From Candidatus Aminicenantota bacterium (GTDB lineage Bacteria; Acidobacteriota; Aminicenantia; UBA2199), in the NCBI GenBank assembly GCA_030639705.1, contig DAOWKX010000202.1, positions 1-9,314 of the forward strand: 9,314 bases of DNA. The letters run 5' to 3'. How positions within the stretch are numbered: the stretch's first letter is position 1; the number at the start of each line of letters is the position of its first letter. Shown here in pieces: positions 6,499 to 9,314 of the stretch. The translations under genes were made by a program, and so were the position numbers. The notes under the pieces are model-generated. The model saw only the letters and a program-made list of their open reading frames with translations, was not told where the DNA came from and searched no databases.

Positions 6499-7962
6499 AT
6501 GGAAAATAAATTCTTTAAACATGAAGGCCTCACCTTTGATGATGTATTGCTGGTCCCGGATTACTCGGAGGTTAAGCCCAATCAAGTAGACACTTCCACC
6601 CGGCTTACCCGGAATATCAACTTGAAAATTCCCGTAATTTCAGCGGCAATGGATACTGTATCGCAATCAAGAATGGCAATTGCCATGGCCCAGCTGGGCG
6701 GAATTTCTATCATTCATAAAAATTTTTCCATTGAGCAACAGGCTGAAGAGGTAAGAAAAGTGAAGCGGTCTGAATCCGGAATCATTGTTAATCCCATTAC
6801 CCTTCAACCTCAAAACAAAATCTATGAAGCCATTCAGCTGGTAAAGGAAAGGGGATTTTCCGGCCTTCCCATCGTGGACAAAACTGGAAAACTGGTTGGC
6901 ATCCTCACCAACAGAGATATTCGCTTTATAACCGACAAAGATCAGGAAATTAAAGAATTCATGACCACAAATCTAATTACCGTTAAAGAAGATATAACAG
7001 TCGAAGAGGCCAAACGCTTACTGCATATGAACAAAATAGAAAAACTCCCGGTCGTGGATGATGAAAATCGCCTGAAGGGATTGATCACCCTGAAAGATAT
7101 CATGAAAGCAGAATTATTCCCCACTGCTTCCAAAGATCAATACGGTCGACTCCTGATTGGAGCTGCCGTGGGAACCTCTGAAGAAACCATGGACCGGGTA
7201 CAGGCTCTGGTGGACGAAAAGGTGGATGTGATCATCGTTGATACATCTCATGGACATTCGAACAAAGTTCTCAAAATCATAGAAAAAATCAGGAAAAAAT
7301 ACCCTGAATCGGATTTAATTGCCGGCAATGTTGCCACTGCCAAAGCAGCGACCGACATGCTTCAACTGGGAGTGGATGCCATCAAGATCGGAGTCGGGCC
7401 TGGCTCCATTTGCACCACCCGTATCATTTCCGGTGCGGGTATGCCCCAGATTACAGCTATCATGGAAGTGGCAAAAACCATACAGGATAGAATCCCGATA
7501 ATTGCAGACGGGGGAATTAAATTTTCAGGAGATATCACCAAGGCCATTGCTGCCGGAGCCAATGCTGTAATGATCGGATCTCTCCTGGCGGGTACCGATG
7601 AAAGCCCTGGAGAATTAATCATTTACCAGGGTCGGTCATATAAAAGATACCGGGGAATGGGTTCAATCGGCGCCATGAAAGCAGGAAGTAAAGATCGGTA
7701 TTTTCAGGAGGATGAATTCGCAGAATCAAAACTGGTTCCGGAGGGTATCGAAGGCCGGGTTCCCCATCGCGGAAGTGTCATGCAGCTGGTTCCTCTTTTA
7801 ATGGGTGGTGTAAAATCAGGTATGGGTTTGACCGGCTGTCAAAACATTGAAGAATTGCGAAAAAAGGCCAAATTCATAAAAGTAACTGCTGCTTCTTTAA
7901 AGGAAAGTCATGTTCATGATGTAATCATCACCGAGGAAGCTCCTAATTACAGACTGGATTAA
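6499..7962 (+). CDS. guaB: Inosine-5'-monophosphate dehydrogenase (487 aa)
   Basis: Cytosolic enzyme that oxidises IMP to XMP with NAD+, the committed step of guanine nucleotide synthesis. Full-length bacterial form with all landmarks: N-terminal GLTFDDVLLVPDYSEV (10-25), PVISAAMDTV (45-54), two CBS modules at about 95-150 and 153-205 (GLPIVDKTGKLVGILTNRDI and KLPVVDDENRLKGLITLKDI), D248 in VDTSHGHS, catalytic loop GPGSICTTRIISG (300-312) with nucleophile C305, IADGGI (335-340), YRGMGSIGAM (384-393), the flap SKDRYFQ with R400/Y401, and the EGIEGRVPHRG segment (416-425 region). The CBS pair suggests control by adenine/guanine nucleotides as in other IMPDHs. Second gene of a tight unit with secA, an unusual partner. 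Its stop overlaps the stop of the opposite methyltransferase gene by four bases, leaving no room for a terminator between them. Confidence 0.98.
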   Translation: MENKFFKHEGLTFDDVLLVPDYSEVKPNQVDTSTRLTRNINLKIPVISAAMDTVSQSRMAIAMAQLGGISIIHKNFSIEQQAEEVRKVKRSESGIIVNPITLQPQNKIYEAIQLVKERGFSGLPIVDKTGKLVGILTNRDIRFITDKDQEIKEFMTTNLITVKEDITVEEAKRLLHMNKIEKLPVVDDENRLKGLITLKDIMKAELFPTASKDQYGRLLIGAAVGTSEETMDRVQALVDEKVDVIIVDTSHGHSNKVLKIIEKIRKKYPESDLIAGNVATAKAATDMLQLGVDAIKIGVGPGSICTTRIISGAGMPQITAIMEVAKTIQDRIPIIADGGIKFSGDITKAIAAGANAVMIGSLLAGTDESPGELIIYQGRSYKRYRGMGSIGAMKAGSKDRYFQEDEFAESKLVPEGIEGRVPHRGSVMQLVPLLMGGVKSGMGLTGCQNIEELRKKAKFIKVTAASLKESHVHDVIITEEAPNYRLD

Positions 7963-8608
7963 AGATCTTTCCAGCCAATGAAAAGGTGATTTAAACCCCA
8001 CTGGGTTACAAAATATTTTTTAACTATTATTCTAAAGCTGGCTCGGGTAAGCCTCTCTTTAATTTCGGTGTTGGTTAGATAATATTCTTCCCCTTCTTCC
8101 ATGCCCCTTTCTGAGTCCATATCGTAATTGGTCCCAAATAGTTTGTCATAAATCATTACTACTTTGTGCGCAAGTATCTCAGCCAGAGGATTCCCCATGG
8201 TTACAATGATGTTGCCTCCAGGTTTCAATACCCTGTAGGCTTCAGTCAGTTCAATGTCCCTTTGGGATTCTGGTATATGGTTGATATTGGCAATAAAAGT
8301 AACTGAATCAAATGTTGAATCTTCAAAAGGAAACTGTGACAAATCTTTAACGATATTCTCTTCAGTCAGGCCCTCATAAGGGAAAACATCCAGGCCTTTC
8401 CATTTCCCGCTAAAAATTCATTTATAAACCGATTGTTTCTTCCACAGTCAACATCCAAACAGTATCCGATAACTTCATTGGCAACATAATCAAACCTCTC
8501 AGAGGCAAGTGATAAAAGGCCCCATTTGTCATTAATAAAAAGCGTAAAAGCTCTTATAGGAAAGGTCAAAAAATCTTTGATTTTCTGGATTTTTTTTCGT
8601 CTTTTCAA
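7959..8608 (-). pseudogene. SAM-dependent class I methyltransferase, frameshifted
   Basis: Two consecutive frames encode one protein. The first (from a TTG at 8608) reads through FLTFPIRA, the SAM motif I region YCLDVDCGRNNRF and EFLAGNGK, then shifts near 8393-8397 and stops at 8366. The second frame continues with GLDVFPYEGLTEENIV, SQFPFEDSTFDSVTFIANINHIP, YRVLKPGGNIIVTMGNP and QWGLNHLFIGWK. Adding one G in the minus-strand AAGGCC (giving AAGGGCC) restores an uninterrupted 216-residue methyltransferase with NGKGLDVFPYEG at the joint. Motif I has Asp where GxG-type motifs normally have the first Gly (reconstructed residue 54, codon GAC rather than GGC), a second possible sign of decay. LKPGG at 128-132 is the usual post-beta4 element. 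Substrate unknown. Either a pseudogene or a one-base sequencing error. The TTG start is weakly supported; a 14-codon frame from ATG 8649 ends in TGA overlapping it. Confidence 0.82.
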
Positions 8609-8750
8609 CTTACATCCCAGAGTTTAAACAACTCTTTTTTTATAAACATAATTTGCATTTTTAATACTATAAAATATTTTATCAAAAAATAAAAAATTAT
8701 TCCTGAAAAGTTAGAGTATGATTTTAATTTTGTATTAGACAGTTTCATTT

Positions 8751-8772
8751 AAAGTTCAACATCTTGAACTTT
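8751..8772. other. Perfect 9-bp inverted repeat in the 8609-8836 gap
   Basis: AAAGTTCAA (8751-8759), loop CATC, TTGAACTTT (8764-8772). It lies between the membrane-protein gene and the methyltransferase, both on the minus strand. The stem has only two G/C pairs and no T-run follows it on either strand, so it is a poor intrinsic terminator; an operator or chance hairpin is equally possible. The rest of 8609-8836 is AT-rich with no gene I can support, although a 14-bp AT palindrome sits at 8669-8682. Confidence 0.4.
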
Positions 8773-8836
8773 ACGGCACTAATTTAATAAAAACTGGATA
8801 AAAAGGTATGACTGTACGGCATATTCTATGAATGGA

Positions 8837-9298
8837 TTAGCCGAACTCTGGCTTGATACCAATAAATAGTGCAATAGTTAATACCACACCGCTTCCCAAG
8901 AGGCAACCAGACATCTTTCCGAGTGCCGTTGTAATAGGTTCTCGTGATTCTTTGATGCCTTTCTTTTGAAGCCATTCCGCTATACTTCCCTCAAAAAAAC
9001 CAGCAATGGCATCGGTCAGGGCGTCGCCAATTACTCCACCTGCAATAGCTCCAGCTACTCCAAATAGAATTCCACCCCATAATGCGGGAATGGTGAGTAG
9101 GCCAGTATCGATTGCACCAAACACAAAGTCTGGAAATGCTCCAATAAAAGATCTATTAGCAATTAAAAGACCAAAAATTGGAATTATTGCCAGGGCAAGA
9201 ACTATCGGACCTATAGGTAGATGACTTTTAAGTGTAATCACACCCAAAATCGCAACTGGTAAGGCAACAAGGGTTACATACGATGCTTTGCGTATCAT
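8837..9298 (-). CDS. Small glycine-rich multi-span membrane protein (153 aa)
   Basis: Unrecognised integral membrane protein. Hydrophobic segments lie at about residues 7-23, 29-48 and 131-149, with a glycine/alanine-rich pair of likely helices at 65-101 (LWGGILFGVAGAIAGGVIGDALTDAIAGF region) whose GxxxG-like spacing suggests tight helix packing. Conserved-looking polar residues sit in that segment: D58, D65, D92, D96 and E103. A short soluble loop follows (AEWLQKKGIKESREP, 107-121) before the last helix. The start is the ATG at 9298 because AAGGAG sits 7 nt upstream; a TTG at 9304 is too close to that site. The segment order is reminiscent of conserved archaeal and bacterial hypothetical membrane proteins, but I cannot name a family. 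Function not assignable; transport or channel roles would be guesses. Confidence 0.8.
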   Translation of the reverse strand: MIRKASYVTLVALPVAILGVITLKSHLPIGPIVLALAIIPIFGLLIANRSFIGAFPDFVFGAIDTGLLTIPALWGGILFGVAGAIAGGVIGDALTDAIAGFFEGSIAEWLQKKGIKESREPITTALGKMSGCLLGSGVVLTIALFIGIKPEFG

Positions 9299-9305
9299 TA
9301 TCAAT

Positions 9306-9311
9306 CTCCTT
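9306..9311 (-). promoter_or_regulatory. Ribosome binding site fixing the start of the membrane protein
   Basis: AAGGAG on the minus strand, 7 nt before ATG 9298 and only one base before the alternative TTG 9304, which therefore cannot be the start. Confidence 0.8.
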
Positions 9312-9314
9312 AAT

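Noticed and set aside
8605..8649. A 14-codon frame (MFIKKELFKLWDVS) whose TGA overlaps the methyltransferase TTG start
   Set aside because: It could be a leader peptide or a displaced N-terminus, but it has no ribosome site and is too short in AT-rich DNA to support as a gene.
8669..8682. Perfect 14-bp palindrome ATAAAATATTTTAT upstream of the methyltransferase
   Set aside because: Composed only of A and T in a very AT-rich gap and not repeated elsewhere in the window, so chance is the simplest explanation.
1..9314. CRISPR array, tRNA or rRNA genes, insertion sequence ends
   Set aside because: No regularly spaced direct repeats, no cloverleaf or rRNA-like sequence and no transposase or terminal inverted repeats were seen on either strand.

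Overview
The window looks like a bacterial chromosome fragment of moderate to low GC. The SecA/GuaB core is near 45-50% GC in the stretches I counted by hand, and the left flank is strongly AT-rich. The best lineage clue is the left-end secreted protein, which resembles the 'VWFA-related' family that is expanded in Acidobacteria-like lineages and Candidatus Aminicenantes. From that, and the housekeeping genes, I infer an uncultured Aminicenantes-like bacterium. This rests on recall of the families, not on a search, and is held with low to moderate confidence.

Layout. Positions 1-166 hold no gene I can support. 167-1585 (-) encodes an exported VWFA-related protein. 1623-2131 (-) is a BrnT/BrnA type II toxin-antitoxin operon with a recognisable promoter and a candidate autoregulatory operator made of two palindromic ATAATTAT boxes 11 bp apart. 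2277-3650 (-) is an M23 cell-wall endopeptidase of the MepM/ShyA type. 3651-3909 is a divergent promoter region carrying two small GC-rich hairpin repeats. 3910-7962 (+) is a tight secA-guaB pair (preprotein translocase ATPase, IMP dehydrogenase) with no intergenic base. 7959-8608 (-) is a SAM-dependent methyltransferase gene broken by a one-base deletion; its stop codon overlaps the guaB stop tail-to-tail. 8609-8836 is AT-rich and non-coding, with one perfect hairpin. 8837-9298 (-) is a small glycine-rich multi-span membrane protein of unknown function.

How the parts relate. SecA drives export through SecYEG, and the M23 peptidase and VWFA-related protein carry signal-type N-termini, so both are likely Sec clients. 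The M23 gene and secA fire divergently from one region. GuaB (guanine nucleotide synthesis) is probably co-transcribed and translationally coupled with secA. The toxin-antitoxin pair and the VWFA-related gene may form one transcription unit with a 37-base gap.

I did not find a convincing new multi-gene system. The most interesting signals are regulatory. Three genes (brnT, the M23 gene, secA) have good sigma-70-like promoters whose -10 box lies only 8-12 nt before the ATG and no Shine-Dalgarno, suggesting leaderless or near-leaderless mRNAs. In brnTA this gives a toxin without a ribosome site and an antitoxin with a strong one.
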